Shown: in pieces, positions 28,332-36,160 of the stretch
How the letters are laid out: the number at the start of each line of letters is the position of its first letter
Numbering within the stretch: position 1 is the stretch's first letter
Source: Bacteroidota bacterium
GTDB lineage: Bacteria; Bacteroidota; Ignavibacteria; Palsa-1295
Assembly (NCBI GenBank): GCA_021324685.1
Contig: JAJPIQ010000005.1
Coordinates: 62,001 to 126,000, forward strand
DNA length: 64,000 bases
Direction: 5' to 3'
Position numbers and translations under genes: made by a program
The notes under the pieces: model-generated
Databases searched by the model: none
Told to the model about the DNA's origin: nothing
The model's input: the letters and a program-made list of their open reading frames with translations, nothing else

Positions 28332-28379
28332 CCGGTCACAAAGCGAGCTTCGAGATGAGATGTGTTCTGTCGAACGCTT

Positions 28380-29099
28380 TTAATGCTGGTCCGTATTCGG
28401 CGTATGGATCGTCGGAGGTTCCATGGTCACCGCGCCGCCACCCGTCGTCCGGTCGATCGCCGTGTTGTCCGGTTTCGCGGAGGCCGGCTGTTTCGCGGTG
28501 TGCTTCAGGGCCATCCGGTTTGCCGTATGAGTCGCTGCCGGCTGGACCGGAGTAGCGGCACTCACAGTGGGAACATTTTGCACGCCCGAAGGTGCGACCT
28601 GCGAAGGTGCGATTTCCGAAGGCGCCGCTTGCGAAGGCGTCATGTCCGAATGCGACCGTGGCGCCTGGTGCACCGTTGCGACCGTTTTCACGGCCGCCGG
28701 TCCGCTCTCGGAATGGACGACGGCATGCACGCCATATCCGGCCAATGCCGAAACCGAAATTCCCGCTGCCGTAATGAGCGCGTTCACTTTCGTCGCGAAG
28801 AACGCTTTGAGCAGCCCGCGTCCGGCCACGTTGCCCGCCTGTTGCGCCGCGCTCGCCTTGGAACTATTGCCGGCGACCCCGATCCCGCCGAGACCGAGCG
28901 TCGTGAATACGGCCGTCCGGAGCCGGTGCGATGGCGTCGTCACCGATTCGTCCCGATGGAGCACTTTTTTGAGCACGAGCTCGGAACGAAAGGATTTTCG
29001 GAGCCCTTCGCTCGCCGCCAGCGAGATCAGGAACTCCTGCTCCTGCTCGGTGCTCAGCTCATTGTCGATGTAGGAACTAATACGTTCGTCGTGTGTCAT
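28380..29099 (-). CDS. Membrane anti-sigma factor (non-zinc type), module 1
   Basis: 239 residues from the ATG at 29099; an upstream ATG at 29135 would overlap the sigma gene by 11 bp and add 12 residues. Residues 1-50 (ERISSYIDNELSTEQEQEFL) resemble the helical anti-sigma domain but have no Cys, so the HxxxCxxC zinc site is absent. One membrane helix lies at about 107-128. The periplasmic part is low-complexity, with five APS-x-x units and Pro/Thr/His-rich sequence. Its place directly behind an ECF sigma gene is the main argument for function: it should hold the sigma factor at the membrane until an envelope signal releases it. Confidence 0.7.
   Translation of the reverse strand: MTHDERISSYIDNELSTEQEQEFLISLAASEGLRKSFRSELVLKKVLHRDESVTTPSHRLRTAVFTTLGLGGIGVAGNSSKASAAQQAGNVAGRGLLKAFFATKVNALITAAGISVSALAGYGVHAVVHSESGPAAVKTVATVHQAPRSHSDMTPSQAAPSEIAPSQVAPSGVQNVPTVSAATPVQPAATHTANRMALKHTAKQPASAKPDNTAIDRTTGGGAVTMEPPTIHTPNTDQH
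28587..28661. repeat. 15-bp tandem repeat in the anti-sigma periplasmic segment
   Basis: Five units with the core CGAAGG begin at 28587, 28602, 28617, 28632 and 28647, with a period of 15 bp. They encode the APS-x-x pentapeptide array in the extracytoplasmic part of the module 1 anti-sigma factor. Confidence 0.75.
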
Positions 29100-29124
29100 A
29101 AAATTTCTTATTCGCTTTTCCTGC

Positions 29125-29802
29125 CTATTCGCCATGTTTCAGATCGAGCCACGCTCCGATCATTTTGCGAAGCCGTTCGCGCCCGCGCCAGGCTCGTGTT
29201 TTCGCCGTCACCATGGCCGCTCCGGTAATCCCGGCGATCTCCTCGTAGGAGTACCCGAAATACTCTCGTAAAATGAAGGCCTCTCGCTGGGCCACCGGCA
29301 GCCGCAGCAGCGCCCGCTCGAGCATGTCCCGCAGATCGGTCTCTTCGACGTCGTTCGACCGGATCCCTTCGAACTCCGAAGGGACGTCCTCCACCGATAC
29401 GCCCGGAAGCTGTTTGCGGTCCCGGATCGCATTGATCGAAAGATTACGGGCGATCGTAAAAAGGAGGCCCGAAAATTTCCGGACGACCTTCATTTCGCCG
29501 CGAAGGCGGTACATCCGCGTCCAGACCTCCTGAAAAATATCCTCGGCGTCGCTCTGCGAGCCGACGAGGCGCAAAATGTATAAGTAGAGCGGCCGCTCGA
29601 ACGAATCGTAGAGCGCCCGGAACGCTTCGTCGCTCCCGGCAAGGAACCGGGCAAATACTTCGGTGTCGGCGTCCAGCGATGGCGGAGGAGCCGGAGGCGT
29701 CTGGCCTTCAAAGGCCACGACCGAAAACGGCTCGTCCTGAACCGCAGTGGCCGCACCCGAAAGGCCTTCAAACACGCTACCCGTCTTGCCTGGCATCTTC
29801 AA
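29125..29802 (-). CDS. ECF-family RNA polymerase sigma factor, module 1
   Basis: 225 residues. Region 2 spans about 50-120 (FARFLAGSDEAFRALYDSF, then DAEDIFQEVWTRMYRLRG and the -10 contacting FTIARNLSINAIRDRK). Region 4 spans about 155-215 (LLRLPVAQREAFILREYFGY, SYEEIAGITGAAMVTAKTRA). There is an unusual Pro-rich N-terminal extension of about 45 residues. It should direct RNA polymerase to envelope-stress-type promoters, probably including its own operon of anti-sigma, OmpA-like and two surface proteins. Confidence 0.93.
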   Translation of the reverse strand: MKMPGKTGSVFEGLSGAATAVQDEPFSVVAFEGQTPPAPPPSLDADTEVFARFLAGSDEAFRALYDSFERPLYLYILRLVGSQSDAEDIFQEVWTRMYRLRGEMKVVRKFSGLLFTIARNLSINAIRDRKQLPGVSVEDVPSEFEGIRSNDVEETDLRDMLERALLRLPVAQREAFILREYFGYSYEEIAGITGAAMVTAKTRAWRGRERLRKMIGAWLDLKHGE

Positions 29803-30173
29803 AAAGAACTCCGTACGCCTTGTTTTCGCGCCCGTGACTTGCCGATATCCGATATTTTCCGATATCCGGAGCTTGCTTATAACCGAGCGACACAGTAAAC
29901 GACCCGAATGTTACAGATGGGATAAAAATAGACCTGGGCTCCAAGGGTAAGCTTTCTTCCGGAAAGGAAATTTTGCGCGGGGATTATTTTTCATGAATTC
30001 GATGCTTTTTTTCATGAAAACCATCCGGCGCTCCTGGGAAATTTCGCACATTTATGCTGGCTATATAAATAACTTTCTCAAAGACACAATTTATTAAAAA
30101 ATTTCGAAAAAGTTGAACATATCATTTACAAAAATAGTTCCGAATTTCGTCGCTTTTTTTAGTTATGGTATGA
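29803..30173. other. AT-rich intergenic control region upstream of sigma module 1
   Basis: No gene is apparent between the sigma start and the terminator of the next operon. The stretch is richer in A/T than the flanks and must hold the module 1 promoter. It contains two copies of a TTTTTCATGAA repeat (listed separately) and several A/T tracts. I cannot place -35 and -10 boxes with confidence. Confidence 0.6.
29987..30018. promoter_or_regulatory. Candidate operator: two TTCATGAA palindromes 21 bp apart
   Basis: TTTTTCATGAA occurs at 29987-29997 and 30008-30018. Each contains the 8-bp palindrome TTCATGAA, and the start-to-start distance is 21 bp, two turns of the helix. The pair sits about 190 bp upstream of the sigma gene in otherwise gene-free DNA. 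A dimeric regulator could bind here; this is inference from spacing and symmetry. Confidence 0.4.
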
Positions 30174-30201
30174 AAAAATCCCGCTGGCGAGCGGGATTTT
30201 T
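30174..30201 (-). terminator. Rho-independent terminator of the module 2 operon
   Basis: A perfect 12-bp inverted repeat (AAAAATCCCGCT, loop GGCG, complement) with A-runs and T-runs at both ends, so it could work in either direction. It lies about 70 bp beyond the stop of the minus-strand gene ending at 30270 and separates the two sigma modules. Confidence 0.9.
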
Positions 30202-30269
30202 CTTTTGAACGTCTTTTCCTTTGTAATCAAAATCTATTCGGTTACGACCGATTTTACACGTCCGGCATT

Positions 30270-30800
30270 TTACAAGCCGACATTGAGTCCTGCGACGGCG
30301 CCCCATCCGGCGATGGGCTGAACGGAATTCGCTTCGCCGATATAGTTTACGCCGACACCCGCCGTAATGAACCCCGAAACGATATTGAACTGGTACATCG
30401 CCTGCGCTTCATACAGGAAGCTCGTGTAGTTTTGCACGGCCGGGAGTACTCCGGCTGAAGCCGGGGCCTGGTACGTCGCCGAACCGACACCGACCGCTCC
30501 GGAGAGCATGAGGTTGAACAGCGAAAAGTCCATGCCGCCTAAAAAACCGTTGTCGTTAATGTAGGCATCGCTTCCGCCCCAGTTCGCATGGCGCATCTCC
30601 CCGAAAAATCCGGAGAAGCCGCCGCGGACCGCATAAAAATTTCCGGATCCGATCCCGGCCACATTCGAGCTTTGCACGCCACCGAGCGCGCCGGCGCTAA
30701 CGATCGCCCCGGGCACCTGTGCGCGTGCCGCACCCGCCGGCGCGAAATTCAACAATAGACTTGCGATGGCAATCAGTGAGAACCCTAAAAGCTTTTTCAT
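30270..30800 (-). CDS. Small outer-membrane barrel-like protein, unknown function
   Basis: 176 residues. Signal peptide MKKLLGFSLIAIASLLLNF with cleavage after ARAQ. The mature part is rich in Gly, Ala and aromatic residues in alternating beta pattern (FYAVRGGFSGFFGEMRHANW, YQFNIVSGFITAGVGVNYIG) and ends in GLNVGL, which suggests a small outer-membrane beta-barrel. I do not recognise a named family. It is 140 bp from the gamma carbonic anhydrase gene and is followed by a strong terminator. Confidence 0.7.
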   Translation of the reverse strand: MKKLLGFSLIAIASLLLNFAPAGAARAQVPGAIVSAGALGGVQSSNVAGIGSGNFYAVRGGFSGFFGEMRHANWGGSDAYINDNGFLGGMDFSLFNLMLSGAVGVGSATYQAPASAGVLPAVQNYTSFLYEAQAMYQFNIVSGFITAGVGVNYIGEANSVQPIAGWGAVAGLNVGL

Positions 30801-30897
30801 TCAGATCAGAGAAATATATTCAATACTACTTCTCTGACCAAGAAACGCGCCGAATGTTTCGAGAAAACGGCGGGGAGCGAATTACTTCTTTATCATT

Positions 30898-30949
30898 CTC
30901 GCCCTGCCACGTATCACAGCTCCCTCGACCTGCCCGCGTATTACAGTCC
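30898..30949. repeat. 26-bp imperfect tandem duplication at a stop codon
   Basis: Units at 30898-30923 and 30924-30949 are alike (CTCG-x-CCTGCC...GTAT-x-ACAG). The second unit contains the stop codon of the gamma carbonic anhydrase gene (30941-30943, minus strand) and its last codons. Confidence 0.6.
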
Positions 30950-31588
30950 CGCAAAACTTCCCGCGTCCCAGCGCTTCGGCGAATGCTCCCCGCGGTAATG
31001 CCGGACGTACATCAGGTAGTTTGCAGAGCCGTCGAGGACCATCTGCCGTTCTTCCGGGGTCAGGGGACGAAGAACTTTTGCGGGAACTCCGGCGACGAGC
31101 ATTCCGGGGGGAACGACCGTTCCTCCCAGGACCACCGCTCCGGCGGCCACGAGCGATTCTTCCCCGATCACGGCACGGTCCAGCACGACAGCCTTCATGC
31201 CGACGAGCGCGCGGTCTTTGACCGTGCAGCCATGGAGCACGGCGCCATGGCCGACCGTCACCGCTTCGCCGACCCACGTCGGGTTCGAAAAATGGGTCAC
31301 ATGAATGGTGACGTTGTCCTGAATATTCGTGTCGCGGCCGATGCGGATCCGCTCGACATCTCCGCGAATGACCGTATTGAACCAGACGCTCACGCGCTCG
31401 GCCAGTTCGACATCGCCGATGACGCGCGCGCCGGCGGCCAGGAACACGCTCTCGTGGACGTTCGGAACTTTGCCGTCGAACGCATAGAGCGCGCCGGACT
31501 CGACGGTGGATTCGATCGGAAGTAATTCGACTTCGTGCATACGGTCGTGAACACCAGGAATAAAAACTAAATTGCCACGTCCTATCAT
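30941..31588 (-). CDS. Gamma carbonic anhydrase-like hexapeptide-repeat protein
   Basis: 215 residues from the ATG at 31588. A TTG at 31630 would run into the neighbouring gene, and an ATG at 31540 would give a length nearer typical family members. Left-handed beta-helix repeats cover most of it (FLAAGARVIGDVELAERVSV, IRIGRDTNIQDN). The three zinc-ligand histidines of the gamma carbonic anhydrase family are present in NVTIHVTHF and VTVGHGAVLHGC. Members are trimers that may hydrate CO2, though many homologues have other or no activity. It sits within sigma module 2, just after a surface protein, with no obvious functional link. Confidence 0.85.
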   Translation of the reverse strand: MIGRGNLVFIPGVHDRMHEVELLPIESTVESGALYAFDGKVPNVHESVFLAAGARVIGDVELAERVSVWFNTVIRGDVERIRIGRDTNIQDNVTIHVTHFSNPTWVGEAVTVGHGAVLHGCTVKDRALVGMKAVVLDRAVIGEESLVAAGAVVLGGTVVPPGMLVAGVPAKVLRPLTPEERQMVLDGSANYLMYVRHYRGEHSPKRWDAGSFAGL

Positions 31589-31616
31589 AGCCGCGTCTTG
31601 ACTAAGACGAGTGTTG

Positions 31617-33605
31617 TTAGTATTGAACAAGGACCGGAATATTCTTTACAATGGAATTTGAACGAACATGAAGGTCGTACGCGCCGGGCGGAAGATCGAG
31701 CGAAAGCGATATCGGAACGTGCCCGGCAACGGAGACTTCGAATGCGGCGCGTTGGACCCCGAGCATATCGCAGACTTCGATCGCGGCCGTGCCGAGATCT
31801 TCCGAGGACTCGATCCGGACCTCGCCCCGCGTGGGATTCGGGCGGACGGTAAGCACTGGTTCCTTCCTGAGATGGATCCACTGCGAGAGCATTTGCGTGC
31901 CGCATCCCGAAAGCGGAACGATCGTCGCCGTCGCGCGGGGTGGCGGCAGGTATTCGCACGGGGCCGCAACATTGGGAACGGTTACCGAGTCGAAGGTCAC
32001 CTGCGGATCGTAATTCGTATCGCTGAAGACGAGGAACCATGCGTAGGCAGCGACCCTGCCGGGAGTATCGCTCACGACGAACAGCTTCGAACGCCCCAGC
32101 CCGGAGTCGCCCGGAAGATCCAGCCGATTTCCGGACCGGTCGTAGGAACCGAGATATTCGAGATCGGCGAGCGGGTAATGCAGGGTCAGCTCGATATCCT
32201 GAGGGGAAAGAAGCCCATTCAGGGTAATGGGGACCCTTACCGTATCGCCGATGGTATCGGTCGATACCGTATCCGAAGTGACGCCGAACGAAAGCGCGCG
32301 CGGCGAGGCCCCGAAGCCCAGGAGCGCGATCGTATCGGCGGAACCATCGGCCAGCGTGACCACCATTTCTGCATGAAGATCGCCGGAGTGCGCCGGCACG
32401 GACTCTACCGCAATGGAATCGTCATTATACCCTGCGATGCGGAAGCTCGCGGAATCGGGTCCGGTGATACGATAGCCCGAAGGCATGGGCGGATTGCATC
32501 CGCTCTCCGAAACATAAATAGGAGCCACGGATGAATTGCAGGTAAGCGTATCGCCGGCAAACAGCGTGTCGGCAGAGAGCGTGACGCTTCCAATAAAAGG
32601 TCCCAACGTCGAGACCGAATCGCCGCCGCCATTCGCCGTCATCCAGATGCTGCCCAGGTCGTCCATCGCGAAGACGGTGTTCGCGTCGACCGCGGCCAGG
32701 TTACGCGTGTCCGGGCCGGTCGAAGGCCCACCGATGGAGTTCCAGGTCGCGCCGCGATCGGTCGAGCGGTACGTACCTTCCGTCCGGTTGTTCAGGGTTC
32801 CCAGAAAGAGGGCGGCCCGCGTTGTCGTTAGCGCGCCGGAAAAGAAGAGCGAGTGGTGCGAAAACGTCGTCTGCCAACTCGCGCCGCCGTCCATCGAGAG
32901 ATAGAATTGCGCAATAGAGTCGCTTGGGTCATACACTTCCTCGTTCACGAGATAGAGCCGTTTTGCGTCGCAGGAATCCGTGGCGATGGTGTAACAGTCG
33001 CCATCGACCGTCCCGGACATCGCCGTCCAGGTCTTACCCAGGTCGATGGAACGATAAATCTGCGCCGCATAGGGGCTCGTGCGTTCGTCCGAGGCATCGA
33101 CATAGATCGTTCCATCCGGGGCCGCGGAGAACGAGCGGCAATTCCGATTGGCAATGTTGTACGTTGACCATGTTGCACCGCCATCTCCGCTCGCATACAT
33201 AAATCCGCCGACGTCCAGCGCGAAGGCCTGGGACGCATTGGTCCCAAACGATACTTTCCAGTATTCACCGGAGGGGAGGGTCGCCTTCCATGTCAGGCCG
33301 CCATCGGACGTGCGAAGGACCCCGTTTGTTGTGGCGACCAGTCCCGTATGACGATCGAAAAATACGATGTCTTTAATCTCTCGGTTTGGGAATGATTTGG
33401 ACCGTTGCCAGGTCACGCCATAATCGGTCGAGCTCCACAACGGTCCCCCTCCGGCCCAGATCACGCCGTCCCGAAACTGCATCGCGCCAAAAAAACCGGT
33501 TCCCTGCACGAGCCCCGGGGCAACGTTTCGCCACTGCGCGTGCACACCGTTCGAAACGAGAACGACCAGCAGAACGAGCACGGACCTGCGGATGAACGCT
33601 TTCAT
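31617..33605 (-). CDS. BNR/sialidase-like repeat protein with T9SS sorting tail
   Basis: 662 residues. Signal peptide MKAFIRRSVLVLLVVLVSNG, cleavage after VHAQ. Asp-box repeats recur: LRTSDGGLTWKAT, MYASGDGGATWS, YRSIDLGKTWTA, LSMDGGASWQ, YRSTDRGATWNS. This implies a beta-propeller. A Hydin-like and a cohesin-like domain follow (VPITLNGLLSPQDIELTLH), and the tail is a sorting domain: VRPNPTRGEVRIESS, CDMLGVQRA, LPPGAYDLHV. No sialidase catalytic arginine triad is evident, so binding rather than hydrolysis is likely. Cargo of sigma module 2. Confidence 0.9.
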   Translation of the reverse strand: MKAFIRRSVLVLLVVLVSNGVHAQWRNVAPGLVQGTGFFGAMQFRDGVIWAGGGPLWSSTDYGVTWQRSKSFPNREIKDIVFFDRHTGLVATTNGVLRTSDGGLTWKATLPSGEYWKVSFGTNASQAFALDVGGFMYASGDGGATWSTYNIANRNCRSFSAAPDGTIYVDASDERTSPYAAQIYRSIDLGKTWTAMSGTVDGDCYTIATDSCDAKRLYLVNEEVYDPSDSIAQFYLSMDGGASWQTTFSHHSLFFSGALTTTRAALFLGTLNNRTEGTYRSTDRGATWNSIGGPSTGPDTRNLAAVDANTVFAMDDLGSIWMTANGGGDSVSTLGPFIGSVTLSADTLFAGDTLTCNSSVAPIYVSESGCNPPMPSGYRITGPDSASFRIAGYNDDSIAVESVPAHSGDLHAEMVVTLADGSADTIALLGFGASPRALSFGVTSDTVSTDTIGDTVRVPITLNGLLSPQDIELTLHYPLADLEYLGSYDRSGNRLDLPGDSGLGRSKLFVVSDTPGRVAAYAWFLVFSDTNYDPQVTFDSVTVPNVAAPCEYLPPPRATATIVPLSGCGTQMLSQWIHLRKEPVLTVRPNPTRGEVRIESSEDLGTAAIEVCDMLGVQRAAFEVSVAGHVPISLSLDLPPGAYDLHVRSNSIVKNIPVLVQY

Positions 33606-33744
33606 ACCCTCGATAACAAAAGAAGCGAAGCTGCTTTAGACCCATCCCCCTTAAGGCGAATGCTGCCTTTGACCAAATACACCGTAAAGGCGGCAGCTTA
33701 GACCGAATCCTTTTTTTGTAATATACGAAGGACGGGGAAGAGAC

Positions 33745-34428
33745 TTATGGAACGACCATTCGGCGTTCGAACGGCCGGGAATAGGAAGGACTCGAAGAAA
33801 ACGCCGAACGGTCGAACATGATCGGCCCAATGCCGCGAGCGTAATAGACGACCCAATACGGGGCCGCCGCCGAATCGACGGAATGGTTCGCTCCCTTCTC
33901 GTGGGCATAGCGTACGACCAGGACATCCGCGAAGGAGGCGTTCCCGATATCGAGCGAATCGAGCCGTGCCAGCAGCCGCGCTTCGACCGCAAACGCTGCA
34001 TAATTGTTCCCATTCATGATCGTTCCCGCCCGCCACGAGGAATCGGCCGTGGGGTTGGACCGTAACAGAACGAGGCCGCCCGAATGCCAGGGCCCCGGCG
34101 TCGTCGTATCGCCGTCGCGAAACTCCCATTTGTCGGGGAGATCGATAACCGTTCCCGGCCGGAACTCCTGCGCCTGGACCGTATCCGCAGAAACGCGGCA
34201 TACTAACGTCGTCACGACGTGGCTGGTCCTGCCCGAATCGGAAATATAAAGCATCCCGCCCGAGTCGCGGCCGGCGATCTTCTCGGAATCGAGCGAGAGC
34301 CGCGTGGTCCCGTTCCAGAAATAGGCCGTCATGTCGCTCGAAGCGACATTGTTGAGCGGGGGCGTAAGCGTATTCGAGCAGCCGGCGAGGGCAGCCAACA
34401 CGAGCGATAAAAAGATCGGGTATCGCAT
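33745..34428 (-). CDS. Lipoprotein of unknown function
   Basis: 227 residues with a lipobox LAALAGC, so Cys17 should be lipidated and the protein anchored in the outer membrane or periplasm. The mature part has a beta-rich look (YFWNGTTRLSLDSEKI, YWVVYYARGIGPIMF) and no motif I recognise. It starts 4 bp after the anti-sigma/barrel gene stops and is therefore co-translated with it, which suggests a partner role in the same envelope signal pathway. Confidence 0.8.
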   Translation of the reverse strand: MRYPIFLSLVLAALAGCSNTLTPPLNNVASSDMTAYFWNGTTRLSLDSEKIAGRDSGGMLYISDSGRTSHVVTTLVCRVSADTVQAQEFRPGTVIDLPDKWEFRDGDTTTPGPWHSGGLVLLRSNPTADSSWRAGTIMNGNNYAAFAVEARLLARLDSLDIGNASFADVLVVRYAHEKGANHSVDSAAAPYWVVYYARGIGPIMFDRSAFSSSPSYSRPFERRMVVP

Positions 34429-34432
34429 GGTC

Positions 34433-36160
34433 TTAGGGATGGAATACGACGCCGGCCGAAAAACCGATCGCGCTCGAATAACTTCGCGATCCCGATACGG
34501 ATTGGACCGAAATGCCGGACGGGGCGGAAGAAGTTCGGGAACCGGAAGTTGAGGAACTTAAAAGGACCGCATTCGGGGTCCATTCGCCATCGAACGACGC
34601 TCCCACCCTCAGGGAGAGATGGTCGTTCATGGAATAGAGGCCGGCCGCTTCTGCCAGGAGCATCGGAGAGAACCCGGTCAGGAATACACTGCCGACCCCG
34701 ACGGTAAGGTCCGCCTGAAGCCGGGAAGCCGGGTTTGGCGTCACGGTCGCGGAAAGGCAGCCCCATCGCTCGAACGGGTCCTGGAGGACGGTCTCGGTCA
34801 CGGTCCGGGTAATATATCCCAGGACTTCGGAATGGCTCACCGATTCCTGCTGGACAAAGCGCCAGTCCCCGCCACGGACGCCGACGGCAATCCATGGGCT
34901 TACTTCATAGTCGATCCCGGCTTCCACGCTGGGAACGAATAACGACGCGGACCACATGCCGTTGGGAACGCCGAGCGCGTAGTTCGAAGCATTCGCCTGC
35001 GGGCTAAACCGGAGCAGGCGGTCATTCTCGCTGACAACGATCCGCAGGGGCGTGTACGATCGCGTCTCCTCTTCTTCGATGGGAATTTTTATTGCCGCCC
35101 GCGCGCGTACGCCGGCAACCGCCGGGGAAGTAATATCGAGCGGCTTCAACACGAGGGGACGGAGGTCCTCCTCGGGTGCATTCCGGCTCGCGGCATTCGC
35201 GTTACCGGAATTCGGCTGGACGACTGCGGCCGGAGTTTCGATTGAGGTTTCGGCCGGGACGTCCCGCTGGGCGAGCGGCACGACGGGCACCGGCCCGTTC
35301 GCTGCCTGCGGAGTGCTATGTTCCGAATTTCTATTCGCCGGACTTTGATCTTTCGCCGGACTTTGATCTTTCGTCGAACTTTGATTCTTTGCCGAACTCC
35401 GGTCCGCAGGATTCCGGTCCGCAAGGCCCCGCCGTGCCGTGCCGGCGTTGGGACGATTAGCGATATTCAGGTTCCCAGTGTTCGCGTTCCCATTATTCGG
35501 GTTCCCACTACTCGGCGGCCCGGCATTCGCATTCGATCCGTTTGCCGCTGCCCGCGTGCTCCGCATGGCGGAACGCGCCGCGTGAGCGTTGGAAGGATTA
35601 CGGACCGCCGAACGCGCGGAGGCACCGGGGTTCTGGCCACCGTGATCAGCTGCGGTTCCGCTCGACGCGGAAGCCGGCCCGGAAGAATTCAAAAGACCAG
35701 GAGTTCCAGAAGTCGAAGGGCCGGGAGATCCCGAATTGGAAGGAACCGTGCTGTTCGCGGGGCCATTCACAGAAGTTCCCGAAGCGGCATGATGAACGGC
35801 ATACCACACTCCGCTCGCAAGCAGCGCGGCGAGTACGAGGAGCATTGCGTTCGCTTTCCACGAGCGCAGCGACGAGAACCAGGCGAGGACCGCCCAGCGG
35901 CGGCGTTTTTCGGGCGTGGCAAGATACGGGAGCTTCGCGGCGAGAATGGGAACTTCAAGCGCGAGCTTCCGCTGGACGGCCAGCGGCGCGCCGATCGGCC
36001 TGGCGACGAGACCGTACAGCTCCTCGAGCCGAAGGTGCGCGTTCACGAGCCGGCGGGCCGGCGCGTCCCCTTGGGCGAACTGCCGGGTAAGCGCCTCCCG
36101 CTCGCCTTCCGTAAGCGAGTCGTCCAGATAAGCCAGAATATGTTCTTCAAGCGTTGCCAT
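34433..36160 (-). CDS. Anti-sigma factor fused to a barrel-like C-terminal domain
   Basis: 575 residues from the ATG at 36160, chosen because AACGAGGAACGACG gives a ribosome site and the upstream extension is Arg/Ser nonsense. Residues 1-70 resemble a helical anti-sigma domain (EEHILAYLDDSLTEGEREAL) without zinc Cys residues. A membrane helix lies at about 105-124. Residues 125-370 are a low-complexity Asn/Ser/Pro/Ala linker with hexapeptide repeats (KDQSPA). Residues 400-575 alternate in beta fashion and end in a hydrophobic SAIGFSAGVVFHP, as outer-membrane barrels often do. It overlaps the sigma gene by 14 bp. It could reach from cytoplasm to outer membrane. Confidence 0.75.
   Translation of the reverse strand: MATLEEHILAYLDDSLTEGEREALTRQFAQGDAPARRLVNAHLRLEELYGLVARPIGAPLAVQRKLALEVPILAAKLPYLATPEKRRRWAVLAWFSSLRSWKANAMLLVLAALLASGVWYAVHHAASGTSVNGPANSTVPSNSGSPGPSTSGTPGLLNSSGPASASSGTAADHGGQNPGASARSAVRNPSNAHAARSAMRSTRAAANGSNANAGPPSSGNPNNGNANTGNLNIANRPNAGTARRGLADRNPADRSSAKNQSSTKDQSPAKDQSPANRNSEHSTPQAANGPVPVVPLAQRDVPAETSIETPAAVVQPNSGNANAASRNAPEEDLRPLVLKPLDITSPAVAGVRARAAIKIPIEEEETRSYTPLRIVVSENDRLLRFSPQANASNYALGVPNGMWSASLFVPSVEAGIDYEVSPWIAVGVRGGDWRFVQQESVSHSEVLGYITRTVTETVLQDPFERWGCLSATVTPNPASRLQADLTVGVGSVFLTGFSPMLLAEAAGLYSMNDHLSLRVGASFDGEWTPNAVLLSSSTSGSRTSSAPSGISVQSVSGSRSYSSAIGFSAGVVFHP
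35337..35408. repeat. 18-bp tandem repeat in the anti-sigma linker
   Basis: Four units with the core GCCGGACTTTGATCTTTC start at 35337, 35355, 35373 and 35391, period 18 bp. They encode the repeated six-residue KDQSPA/KNQSST motif of the periplasmic linker. Confidence 0.75.
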
